Below, one piece after another: positions 1 through 5,153 of a stretch of 5,153 nt of DNA; position 1 is the stretch's first letter; every line of letters begins with the position of its first letter. The notes beneath the pieces were generated by a model that was given only the letters and a program-made list of their open reading frames with translations, did no database searches and was not told where the DNA came from. The translations under genes were made by a program, and so were the position numbers. Source of the DNA: an uncultured Granulicatella sp. (GTDB lineage: Bacteria; Bacillota; Bacilli; Lactobacillales; Aerococcaceae); NCBI GenBank assembly GCA_947254045.1, contig CAMYBO010000102.1, positions 1 to 5,153 of the forward strand, read 5' to 3'.

Positions 1-346
1 CTTCTGATGACATTCTAATTTTCCTTTCTGTAGACAGAATTGTCTTTTCTAATGTATCAATTAATGTTAGAAGTTTTTCCTTTTCATTTTGCATTAACAT
101 TAATTGTTTTTGTAAGTGTGGTAATAAGTCCTCTTCCTTTTGTTGCAAAAGTGATTGAATTTCTTTTAGAGAAAATCCTAAATATTTATAATAAAGAATC
201 GTTTGTAGATAAGATAAGTCTTCTTCACTATAATATCGATAACCATTTTCGTCTTTTTGTGGTGAAAGTAAACCTATATTGTCATAATGATGTAAAGTGC
301 GCACCGATACACCACTAAGTTCACTCACTTGTTTAATGAAATACAT
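1..346 (-). CDS. MerR-family transcriptional regulator, TipA/Mta type (N-terminal part, cut by window edge)
   Basis: Translating the minus strand from the ATG at 346 gives 115 codons with no stop before the window edge, so the C-terminal part is missing. The protein starts MYFIKQVSELSGVSVRTLHH, a classic MerR winged-helix DNA-binding domain (about residues 1-70), with the YDNIGLL and GYRYYSEEDL wing segments. A long Glu/Lys/Leu-rich helix (about 75-108) follows, which in this family is the dimerisation coiled coil. The last visible residues (RKIRMSSE) resemble the junction to a TipAS drug-binding domain in TipA/Mta proteins, so a ligand-binding domain probably lies outside the window. That is inference. 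Start choice: AGGAGG at 359-354 sits 7 nt from the ATG. The gene has its own MerR-type promoter, so autoregulation is likely. Family members activate multidrug efflux or self-synthesis on binding drugs; no target other than its own promoter is visible here. Confidence 0.93.
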   Translation of the reverse strand, partial: MYFIKQVSELSGVSVRTLHHYDNIGLLSPQKDENGYRYYSEEDLSYLQTILYYKYLGFSLKEIQSLLQQKEEDLLPHLQKQLMLMQNEKEKLLTLIDTLEKTILSTERKIRMSSE

Positions 347-368
347 CTTTATTCCTCCTAACAATTAC

Positions 369-399
369 AGTATACGGTATGACGTTAGGTCATAGTCAA
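369..399 (-). promoter_or_regulatory. MerR-type promoter with 19-bp spacer and operator for the MerR-family gene
   Basis: On the minus strand a -35 TTGACT (399-394) and a -10 TATACT (374-369) are separated by exactly 19 bp (393-375), the over-long spacing typical of promoters that MerR proteins activate by DNA distortion. Within and next to the spacer is a perfect inverted repeat TATGAC-CTAAC-GTCATA (394-378). The CTAACGT core recalls the operators of TipA and Mta, as I remember them. Transcription would start near 362, leaving a leader of about 15 nt that holds the AGGAGG site. Together this argues for autoregulation of the downstream regulator. Confidence 0.82.
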
Positions 400-408
400 G
401 CTTTTTAT

Positions 409-439
409 AAAAAAATACACCTCCAAAATGGAAGTGTAT
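409..439 (-). terminator. Intrinsic terminator of the VOC-YitT-YitT cluster
   Basis: Minus-strand hairpin just after the stop codon of the last YitT gene. Bases 439-430 pair with 424-415 (nine pairs and one A-C mismatch) around a 5-nt loop, followed by a run of seven Ts (415-409). The MerR gene's -35 box begins only about 10 bp further on, so the terminator separates the two transcription units. Confidence 0.82.
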
Positions 440-444
440 CCTAT

Positions 445-1302
445 TTATGATTTTGATTGATAAGTAAATCCTTCTCCAATAACATGGGTGACTTCAGTAA
501 TAATTGTAAATGCTTCAGGATCTACATCATGAATGATTCTTTGTAATGTCATTACTTGAAGACGGTTAACGGCTACAAATAAAACTTTTCTTTCTTCACG
601 AGAATAAAAGCCATGACCATCTAAGATTGTTGTTCCACGACCAATTTTTTCTTGAATTTGTGCACCAATCTCTTCATATTTCTTAGAAATAATCATAAAT
701 GATTTTTTAGAGTTAAATCCTTCTAATACGAGATTAATCATTCGACTTGCCGTAAATAGATAAATTAATGTAATAATAACTTTTTCTAAATTTGAAATAA
801 TCGATAATGGACTCACAACTAAAATATCTAGCATTAATAATGAAACTGAGACATTCCAACCTAAATATTTCTTTAACATCATTGCGATGATGTCAGTACC
901 AGCAGTCGTTCCATTTCCTAACATCACAACTCCTAAGGCTGCACCAGCAACTACTCCTCCACCAATAGCAGCGATTAATGTATTTTGTGGAACAAATTGA
1001 TACGTCCCTCTTGTAATATCTAAAAATACAGACATCAAAATAACCGCATAGATGGTATAAAACATCGTTCTTCTTTCTAAAAATTGATAGCCAATTAATA
1101 GTAAAGCAATATTAATGACTAAGTTAGAAGTCCCTGGATTAATACCAAATATATAATATAGTAGCAAAGTAATCCCTGTTACACCACCACTCCCGAACTG
1201 ATTCGGAATTACAACTGCATTAATCGTAAACGAAAAAATAAAGGAACCAATGGTAACCATTAGTATTGAAGTGAGTGTTTCTTGATTAATATATTTTTTC
1301 AT
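445..1302 (-). CDS. YitT family membrane protein (YitT_membrane + DUF2179), second paralog
   Basis: A 285-residue integral membrane protein of unknown function. The N-terminal two thirds (about 10-195) holds five to six hydrophobic segments, with two family-typical glycine motifs: GGVTG (39-43) and NGTTAGTDIIA (130-140). The C-terminal soluble part (about 200-280) is a well-kept DUF2179 domain with GRGTTILDGHG (221-231), an ERKVLFVAV strand and a closing HVIGEGF (273-279). This is the usual length and architecture of B. subtilis YitT-like proteins; transport has been suggested for the family but no substrate is established. Start at 1302 is supported by AAAGGAG upstream at good spacing. It lies 18 bp downstream of another YitT paralog and is the last gene of its cluster, closed by the terminator at 439-409. 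It keeps the DUF2179 motifs better than its neighbour does. Confidence 0.93.
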   Translation of the reverse strand: MKKYINQETLTSILMVTIGSFIFSFTINAVVIPNQFGSGGVTGITLLLYYIFGINPGTSNLVINIALLLIGYQFLERRTMFYTIYAVILMSVFLDITRGTYQFVPQNTLIAAIGGGVVAGAALGVVMLGNGTTAGTDIIAMMLKKYLGWNVSVSLLMLDILVVSPLSIISNLEKVIITLIYLFTASRMINLVLEGFNSKKSFMIISKKYEEIGAQIQEKIGRGTTILDGHGFYSREERKVLFVAVNRLQVMTLQRIIHDVDPEAFTIITEVTHVIGEGFTYQSKS

Positions 1303-1320
1303 AAAGACTTCTCCTTTCTC

Positions 1321-2211
1321 TTACTCTGGGTCTCTATGGAATCTTCCATAGAAGTTTTCTGTTGCAAATTGATTAATAATCACTCGAGGGTCTGCTTCTT
1401 TTAAAACAGAAATTGCATCAATTAATTCATAAGAAGATAAGACTGTATGTAATAAATACATTTTCTCATGACTAAATCCACCAATCGCCTCCACACATGA
1501 GATACCATGACGAATATTTTTTAAATAAGCTTGCATGACTTCCTCACCATAACGTGTTGTAATTTGTAAAGTTACACGATGATAACGTTGATGGAAAGTA
1601 CTGATTACTTTTGTAGAAATATATTGGAAAATAATCGAATATCCAGCATATCTCCAACCAAAAATAGCTCCAAAAACAATTAATAATAAGGTATTAAATA
1701 CAAATACTTCTTGCCAAATTGTTTTTCCATTTCTATTCGAGAAGTATAATGCAACAAAATCAGTTCCTCCAGTTGAAGCATTTCCTTTTAAGGCAATTGA
1801 AATATAAATTCCATTCAATACTCCACCAAAAATCACATTTAATAATACATCATCAAAAATGGGTTCAAAATTTAATACTCGAATAAAGAAACTTCCAAAA
1901 AACACTTGTAAAATGGAATAAAATGTAAATCTTGGACTAATTCCACGATAACAAATAATGGCAACTGGAATATTTAAAGCTAACATCATTAGCGAAATTG
2001 AAATATCTAACCCAAATAATTCTGCAATTTGATGAATTAAAATGGATACCCCTAAAAATCCACTAGAAAGTAAGTTTGAAGGTTGAATAAATACTTTAAG
2101 TGTAAAAGCTTGTAAAAATCCAGATAAAATAATGGCAAATAAACTGACTAAATGACGTACCTTTGGATCTTTTCGATATTTACGATACCTAACGACATTA
2201 AACATACTCAT
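1321..2211 (-). CDS. YitT family membrane protein, first paralog (divergent DUF2179 domain)
   Basis: A 296-residue membrane protein related to the next gene downstream. It has a basic N-terminal stretch (about 8-20, rich in Arg/Lys, probably cytoplasmic), then hydrophobic segments at roughly 22-42, 50-68, 72-88, 97-113, 122-141 and 170-190. SSGFLGVS (49-56) matches the GGVTG region of its paralog, and NASTGGTDFVA (144-154) matches the family's central glycine motif. The C-terminal soluble part (about 210-290) follows DUF2179 layout but has lost the G-rG-TT turn (RHGISCVEAIGGFS, 234-247) and the terminal GEGF. The start codon overlaps the stop of the VOC gene in ATGA (2211-2208), with a G-rich ribosome site inside the upstream gene, so translation is probably coupled. 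A second Met at codon 3 is a less well spaced alternative. Function unknown; a partner role with the neighbouring YitT is inference. Confidence 0.91.
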   Translation of the reverse strand: MSMFNVVRYRKYRKDPKVRHLVSLFAIILSGFLQAFTLKVFIQPSNLLSSGFLGVSILIHQIAELFGLDISISLMMLALNIPVAIICYRGISPRFTFYSILQVFFGSFFIRVLNFEPIFDDVLLNVIFGGVLNGIYISIALKGNASTGGTDFVALYFSNRNGKTIWQEVFVFNTLLLIVFGAIFGWRYAGYSIIFQYISTKVISTFHQRYHRVTLQITTRYGEEVMQAYLKNIRHGISCVEAIGGFSHEKMYLLHTVLSSYELIDAISVLKEADPRVIINQFATENFYGRFHRDPE

Positions 2212-3098
2212 AGGCGTTCCCCCACTTTAAAGTGATAACGAATATGATCAGGTGTTAACACTTTTAACTCAGAATCTTGATATAAATAAGGCCATTCAAT
2301 TTCTTCTAAACGTTCGACAATAGATTCTATCACTTTAATTTCTGGTACAAAAAACATAATTTCTCTTACTCCATACATCGTATGGTTCGAATCAATTGCT
2401 TGCCACTCATTCACTGCAATAGAATAATAATGTTCGTTTAGTTGAAAATTAATACGCTCCGCTACATAATCGTAAGTCGTTTTAAACTGAAAATTCTTTG
2501 TTAAAAAATCAGAAGTTTTTTGAATATCTTCCACAATATAATGAACTTGGTTTAAACGAGTTTTAGCAGGTAACCCATGGATACCTGTATCTCCTAATTG
2601 AATAAATTCTTGAATCGGAATAGTAACTTCATTTCCTTCTAAATATTGCATTTCATGATTCACATCTTCTAATAATAAATCTTTCTTTACACAATAAAAT
2701 TTTAGACGATTTTGCTCTGGATCCATAATATAAAATCCTTCACTATACCCATCATCACAAGTTGCCATAATCATTTGCTCTTCTAATAGAAAGTGATTAC
2801 TCAAATCGCCCAATAATTGTTTTTTAGGAATTTCAAACCCTAAGTAATACGTTAAATTAGTCTTACGAGTGCCAGAATTTTCCGCAACCATAAGACGAAT
2901 CATTGGAATACTTCCTTGAGGTAGTCCTAACAAAACTTCCGTTTCAAAGTCTTGTAAAATGGTTAACCCAAGAACTTGTGTATAAAACCTCTTCATACTA
3001 TGAATATTTTCCACAAATAATGTTACTTGAGCAATATCCCACTCTTTTTTTGAACCAGAAGGCAATAAATTTTTTAAATAGTCAAATAAATTTTTCAC
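2208..3098 (-). CDS. Two-domain VOC (glyoxalase/bleomycin resistance fold) protein, CatE-like
   Basis: A 296-residue soluble protein with two vicinal-oxygen-chelate units. The N-terminal unit starts at VTLFVENIHSMKRFYTQVLG (25-44) and ends at DPEQNRLKFY (126-135). The C-terminal unit starts at VHYIVEDIQKTSDFL (185-199), continues through YYSIAVNEW (224-232) and ends around PDHIRYHFKV (283-292). Length and order fit CatE-like ring-cleaving dioxygenase relatives. However, where CatE-type proteins normally carry metal-binding His/Glu, this one shows Tyr, Asp or Ser, Lys and His, by alignment from memory. Dioxygenase activity should therefore not be assumed. The start is a GTG (3098-3096) with an in-frame TGA three codons upstream; the next in-frame Met is residue 35, inside the first VOC motif. 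It is the first gene of a cluster with two YitT membrane proteins and overlaps the next gene by 4 bp. No clear promoter is visible in the short AT-rich gap upstream. Confidence 0.85.
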   Translation of the reverse strand: MKNLFDYLKNLLPSGSKKEWDIAQVTLFVENIHSMKRFYTQVLGLTILQDFETEVLLGLPQGSIPMIRLMVAENSGTRKTNLTYYLGFEIPKKQLLGDLSNHFLLEEQMIMATCDDGYSEGFYIMDPEQNRLKFYCVKKDLLLEDVNHEMQYLEGNEVTIPIQEFIQLGDTGIHGLPAKTRLNQVHYIVEDIQKTSDFLTKNFQFKTTYDYVAERINFQLNEHYYSIAVNEWQAIDSNHTMYGVREIMFFVPEIKVIESIVERLEEIEWPYLYQDSELKVLTPDHIRYHFKVGERL

Positions 3099-3113
3099 TG
3101 CTCTTCATCCTTT
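3096..3113 (-). promoter_or_regulatory. Ribosome-binding site and GTG start of the VOC gene
   Basis: AAAGGA (3113-3108) lies 9 nt before the GTG start codon (3098-3096). An ATG overlaps the end of the site (3108-3106) but is in a different frame and would have no ribosome site at proper distance, so GTG is the likely true start. GTG starts generally initiate less efficiently than ATG. Confidence 0.65.
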
Positions 3114-3120
3114 ATTATTT

Positions 3121-3182
3121 CTATTTTAAAATAAAATAATCCGAACATGATATCAGATTTGTAGTCATCAATAGTTCGGATT
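3121..3182 (-). terminator. Probable terminator after ppaC (long-looped hairpin)
   Basis: A perfect 9-bp inverted repeat, AATCCGAAC/GTTCGGATT, occupies 3182-3174 and 3146-3138 on the minus strand, starting 15 bases after the ppaC stop. It is followed by a T-rich stretch (ATTTTATTTT, from 3137), as expected of an intrinsic terminator. The 27-nt loop is unusually long, but an inner TGAT/ATCA pairing (3170-3167 with 3151-3148) may shorten it. It lies in the gap before the VOC gene, so it may also permit partial read-through into that cluster. Confidence 0.65.
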
Positions 3183-3197
3183 CAACATCAATTCATT

Positions 3198-4127
3198 TTA
3201 GTTTTCGAAAGCTACTGTTAATGGAGGTACAACTTGTTTTTTACGAGATACAACACCTGGTAAAATTAATAAGCCATTCTCATACTCTGTATTAAATGCT
3301 TTTGCAACAGTATCTAATGCTTCCCCTACTACTAATCCAGTAGAAACACTTGTTAAAATATTCGTTACAACTAATAAGAAAGTATCATATCCATGGGTTG
3401 CATTTGCTTCTTTCATGCTAAATTCTAATGCTTCTCTACGAGCTAATAATTCTTGTTCATCCACAACATTCAATTGAGCAATTCGCATATTGTAAGATCC
3501 CATTGGGAAAGATTTAGCATCTAAATCAATTAACTCTGCTTCAGATTTAGTAGATAAATTTGTACCTGCTTTTAGCATTTCTAGTCCATAAGAATTCACA
3601 TCAATTTCAGCAATACGAGCTAATTCAGTTGCTGCTTCAATATCTTGTTGCGTGCAAGTTGGTGATTTGAATAATAATGTATCAGAAACAATCGCTGAAA
3701 CCATTAATCCAGCAATTTCTTTTGGAATTTCAATTCCATATTCTTTATACATTTTAAATAAAATTGTATTTGTACATCCAACTGGTTCACAACGATAGAA
3801 TAGAGGATTTGCAGTTTGGAAATTAGCAATTCGGTGATGATCCACAACATATTGTACTTCAACTTTTTCAACATCACTAGCACTTTGTTGGACTTCATTA
3901 TGGTCTACTAAAGCTACTCTATCTGTTTCTTCACTAACTGAAGATACAACACGTGGAGCTGTTCGATTAAAATAATTTAATGCATATTGAGTTTCTTCAT
4001 TAGGTTCTCCTAATGCAACTGCTTCTGCCTCTTCACCTAATTGTTTTAATAAATATGCATACGAAATAGCGGATGTAATCGCATCTGTATCTGGATTTTG
4101 GTGTCCAAAAACTAGTAATTTACTCAT
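3198..4127 (-). CDS. ppaC: Manganese-dependent inorganic pyrophosphatase (family II, DHH/DHHA2)
   Basis: Cytosolic enzyme that hydrolyses pyrophosphate to two phosphates, pulling forward biosynthetic reactions such as nucleic acid synthesis and amino-acid activation. The 309-residue length is standard. The DHH domain (about 1-185) shows every expected metal and active-site residue: GHQNPDTDA with His9, Asp13 and Asp15; VDHNE with Asp75; VDHHR with His97 and His98; and VSDT with Asp149. The C-terminal DHHA2 domain (about 190-309) ends with the substrate-binding SRKKQ motif (294-298). No CBS regulatory insert is present, so this is the constitutive short form. Start at 4127 is backed by GAGG at 7 nt spacing and by the MSKLLVFGHQNPDTDA opening typical of the family. 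It lies 65 bp downstream of pflA, with a candidate promoter in the gap, and is followed by a terminator-like hairpin. Confidence 0.98.
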   Translation of the reverse strand: MSKLLVFGHQNPDTDAITSAISYAYLLKQLGEEAEAVALGEPNEETQYALNYFNRTAPRVVSSVSEETDRVALVDHNEVQQSASDVEKVEVQYVVDHHRIANFQTANPLFYRCEPVGCTNTILFKMYKEYGIEIPKEIAGLMVSAIVSDTLLFKSPTCTQQDIEAATELARIAEIDVNSYGLEMLKAGTNLSTKSEAELIDLDAKSFPMGSYNMRIAQLNVVDEQELLARREALEFSMKEANATHGYDTFLLVVTNILTSVSTGLVVGEALDTVAKAFNTEYENGLLILPGVVSRKKQVVPPLTVAFEN

Positions 4128-4162
4128 CTTTAATCCTCACTTTTATAAATTTTATAATGATT

Positions 4163-4191
4163 ATTTTACCACACAATGTTTGGAAAACCAA
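4163..4191 (-). promoter_or_regulatory. Candidate ppaC promoter (extended -10)
   Basis: On the minus strand an extended -10, TGG-TAAAAT (4171-4163), is preceded at 17 bp by TTGGTT (4191-4186) as a weak -35. Transcription would start near 4156 and leave a leader of about 30 nt to the ppaC start. The -35 lies in a small GTTTGG-TTTT-CCAAAC palindrome (4193-4178) touching the pflA stop codon. Read-through from pflA is also possible. Confidence 0.5.
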
Positions 4192-4192
4192 A

Positions 4193-4954
4193 CTAAACTT
4201 CTAAATACCCTTTGTATTCTTGTGTTCTTAAAATACGGTTTGCATTTGCAACACGTTCCTTTGTTGGTGGTTCAATATGTTCTAATTTATATGGAATTCC
4301 TAATTTTTTCCATTTATAAACTCCTAAACGGTGATATGGTAACACTTCAAATTTTAATACATTTTTCAAACCTGCCACAAAATCACTTAATCTTTGTAAA
4401 TATTCGTCATAATCAGAGCGTTCTGGAACTAATACGTGACGAATCCAAACAGGTTGCCCTTTATCAGATAAATATTCAGCTAATTGTAAAATATTTTTAT
4501 TTGTCCAAGCTGTTAATTTCTTATGCTGTTCATCATCAATATGTTTAATATCTAATAAAATTAAATCTGTATATTCTAATAATTCTTCGAATTTACTAAA
4601 GAATGGTTCATCATACGTAAATGGCATACCACAGCTATCTAATGTAGTGTTGATTCCCATTGCTTTACAACGCTTGAAGAAATCAATTAAAAAATCAATT
4701 TGTAATAAAGGTTCTCCTCCACTTACTGTTACTCCACCTTTTTTACCCCAAAAGGCACGATAACGCAAAGCTTCTTCTAATAATTCTTGACTTGTAATCT
4801 TTTGTCCTACACCAATATTCCAAGTATCCGGATTATGGCAAAATTCACATCTCATACGACATCCTTGCATGAATGTCACGAATCGAATTCCTGGTCCATC
4901 AACAGAACCAAAACTTTCTGTAGAATGAATATATCCAACAACTGGCTCACTCAT
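4193..4954 (-). CDS. pflA: Pyruvate formate-lyase-activating enzyme (radical SAM)
   Basis: Uses a [4Fe-4S] cluster and S-adenosylmethionine to place the glycyl radical on pyruvate formate-lyase, switching on anaerobic conversion of pyruvate and CoA to acetyl-CoA and formate. The 253-residue protein carries GSVDGPGIRFVTFMQGC, then the radical SAM cluster motif CRMRCEFC (Cys32, Cys36, Cys39) followed by HNPDTW. It also shows GGVTVSGGEP (73-82, SAM binding), LLDIKH (133-138), IRHVLVPE and a C-terminal LPYHRLG segment. This is the standard PflA layout, close in length to the E. coli enzyme (246). Start at 4954: GGAGGG lies 7 nt upstream, and an upstream in-frame ATG is cut off by TAA. The pyruvate formate-lyase gene itself is not next to it: upstream is a terminated tRNA gene, so pflA is transcribed alone or with ppaC. 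Its promoter overlaps a Rex-like palindrome. Confidence 0.97.
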   Translation of the reverse strand: MSEPVVGYIHSTESFGSVDGPGIRFVTFMQGCRMRCEFCHNPDTWNIGVGQKITSQELLEEALRYRAFWGKKGGVTVSGGEPLLQIDFLIDFFKRCKAMGINTTLDSCGMPFTYDEPFFSKFEELLEYTDLILLDIKHIDDEQHKKLTAWTNKNILQLAEYLSDKGQPVWIRHVLVPERSDYDEYLQRLSDFVAGLKNVLKFEVLPYHRLGVYKWKKLGIPYKLEHIEPPTKERVANANRILRTQEYKGYLEV

Positions 4955-4992
4955 TCGTTATCCCTCCATTTTTTCAAAATAATTGACACTAT

Positions 4993-5010
4993 TTGTTATT
5001 ATTATAACAC
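4993..5010 (-). promoter_or_regulatory. pflA promoter (extended -10) overlapped by a Rex-like operator
   Basis: On the minus strand TGT-TATAAT (5009-5001) is a consensus extended -10; the -35 region upstream is poor (T-rich tail of the preceding terminator). Transcription would begin near 4994, about 40 nt before the pflA start. The same bases form an imperfect palindrome, on the plus strand TTGTTAT-TATT-ATAACAC (4993-5010), with six matched pairs on each side of a 4-bp centre. This resembles the Firmicute Rex box TTGTTAA-N4-TTAACAA. Binding there would block RNA polymerase when NADH is low. The promoter is likely; the Rex assignment is inference. Confidence 0.6.
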
Positions 5011-5020
5011 ACTTTTTAAG

Positions 5021-5051
5021 AAAAAAAAGAACGTTGATCACTCAACGTTCT
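5021..5051 (-). terminator. Intrinsic terminator of the tRNA-Arg transcript
   Basis: Minus-strand hairpin with a perfect 10-bp stem, AGAACGTTGA (5051-5042) against TCAACGTTCT (5037-5028), and a 4-nt loop, followed by eight Ts (5028-5021). It begins about 10 bases after the tRNA 3' end and lies immediately before the pflA promoter, isolating pflA from tRNA transcription. Confidence 0.93.
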
Positions 5052-5060
5052 CATTACTAG

Positions 5061-5134
5061 CGTTCCAGAAGGGATTCGAACCCCTGACCGTTCGCTTAGA
5101 AGGCGAATGCTCTATCCTGCTGAGCTACTGGAAC
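5061..5134 (-). tRNA. tRNA-Arg, anticodon UCU
   Basis: A 74-nt cloverleaf on the minus strand. The acceptor stem GTTCCAG/CTGGAAC has seven perfect pairs and discriminator G. The D arm closes with GCTC/GAGC, the anticodon stem is TTCGC/GCGAA around loop CTTCTAA, and the T arm AGGGG/CCCTT closes TTCGAAT with one G-U pair. The anticodon TCT reads AGA and AGG, giving arginine. The 3' CCA is not encoded (CTAG follows the discriminator), so it must be added by tRNA nucleotidyltransferase. Confidence 0.97.
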
Positions 5135-5146
5135 AGTACAATAGTT

Positions 5147-5152
5147 ATTATA
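5147..5152 (-). promoter_or_regulatory. Candidate -10 box of the tRNA-Arg gene
   Basis: A perfect TATAAT on the minus strand lies 12 bp upstream of the tRNA 5' end, the position expected for its promoter. The -35 element would be outside the window. If more tRNAs lie upstream this could instead be a chance match in AT-rich spacer. Confidence 0.45.
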
Positions 5153-5153
5153 T

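Noticed and set aside
40..318. Plus-strand open frame of 92 codons
   Set aside because: It is antisense to a clear MerR-family coding region with its own promoter and ribosome site; the protein resembles nothing and its composition reflects AT-rich antisense sequence.
3082..3108. Eight-codon minus-strand leader ORF (ATG at 3108) overlapping the VOC start
   Set aside because: Its ATG abuts the AAAGG site with no spacing, so it is unlikely to be translated; the GTG at 3098 is properly spaced.
2903..3139. Plus-strand open frame of 78 codons
   Set aside because: It lies antisense to the start of the VOC gene and runs into the intergenic hairpin region; no ribosome site or recognisable protein.
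3704..3898. Second minus-strand frame inside ppaC
   Set aside because: Fully inside ppaC in another frame, with low-complexity Lys/Leu/Ile content; ppaC itself is intact with all active-site residues.
4178..4193. Palindrome after pflA as an intrinsic terminator
   Set aside because: The stem is short and the following minus-strand sequence (ATTGTGTGG) is not a U-tract.
4180..4548. Plus-strand open frame of 122 codons
   Set aside because: Antisense to the C-terminal half of pflA; no family resemblance.
4983..5008. Perfect TTGACA on the plus strand upstream of AT-rich sequence, as a promoter reading toward the tRNA
   Set aside because: The available -10-like hexamers (TATTAT, TATAAC) are only about 11-14 bp away, too short for sigma-A, and it would only make RNA antisense to the terminator and tRNA.

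Overview
The window reads as a chromosomal stretch of an AT-rich, low-GC Firmicute, most likely a member of the Lactobacillales (Enterococcus/Carnobacterium-like). The grounds are the low G+C by eye, strong AGGAGG-type Shine-Dalgarno sites, a pyruvate formate-lyase activase, a family II (Mn-dependent) pyrophosphatase, and YitT-type membrane proteins. The genus is an inference. Every gene lies on the minus strand, so transcription runs from high to low coordinates.

In transcription order: (1) a tRNA-Arg(UCU) gene (5134-5061) with a candidate -10 box at the window edge, closed by a strong intrinsic terminator (5051-5021). (2) pflA (4954-4193), the glycyl-radical activating enzyme for pyruvate formate-lyase, with its own extended -10 promoter. 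That promoter overlaps a Rex-like palindrome, which would tie it to the NADH/NAD+ ratio; pflB is not next to it here. (3) ppaC (4127-3198), soluble Mn-dependent inorganic pyrophosphatase with all active-site residues present, probably with its own promoter, followed by a long-looped hairpin with a U-rich tail. (4) A three-gene cluster: a two-domain VOC/glyoxalase-fold protein with a GTG start (3098-2208), then two divergent YitT-family membrane proteins (2211-1321 and 1302-445). The VOC and first YitT genes overlap by 4 bp; the YitT genes are 18 bp apart; a terminator (439-409) closes the cluster. (5) The first 115 codons of a MerR-family regulator (346 to the window edge) of the TipA/Mta type. 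Its promoter has the 19-bp spacer and central inverted repeat typical of MerR-controlled promoters, so it is probably autoregulated.

pflA and ppaC are housekeeping metabolic genes (anaerobic or mixed-acid pyruvate metabolism, and pyrophosphate removal). The VOC-YitT-YitT cluster is the least understood part. Its tight coupling suggests the three proteins act together, but the sequence does not reveal a substrate, and the usual VOC metal ligands appear to be missing. I see no mobile element, CRISPR array, prophage or obvious transfer boundary. No gene-free stretch exceeds about 110 bases.
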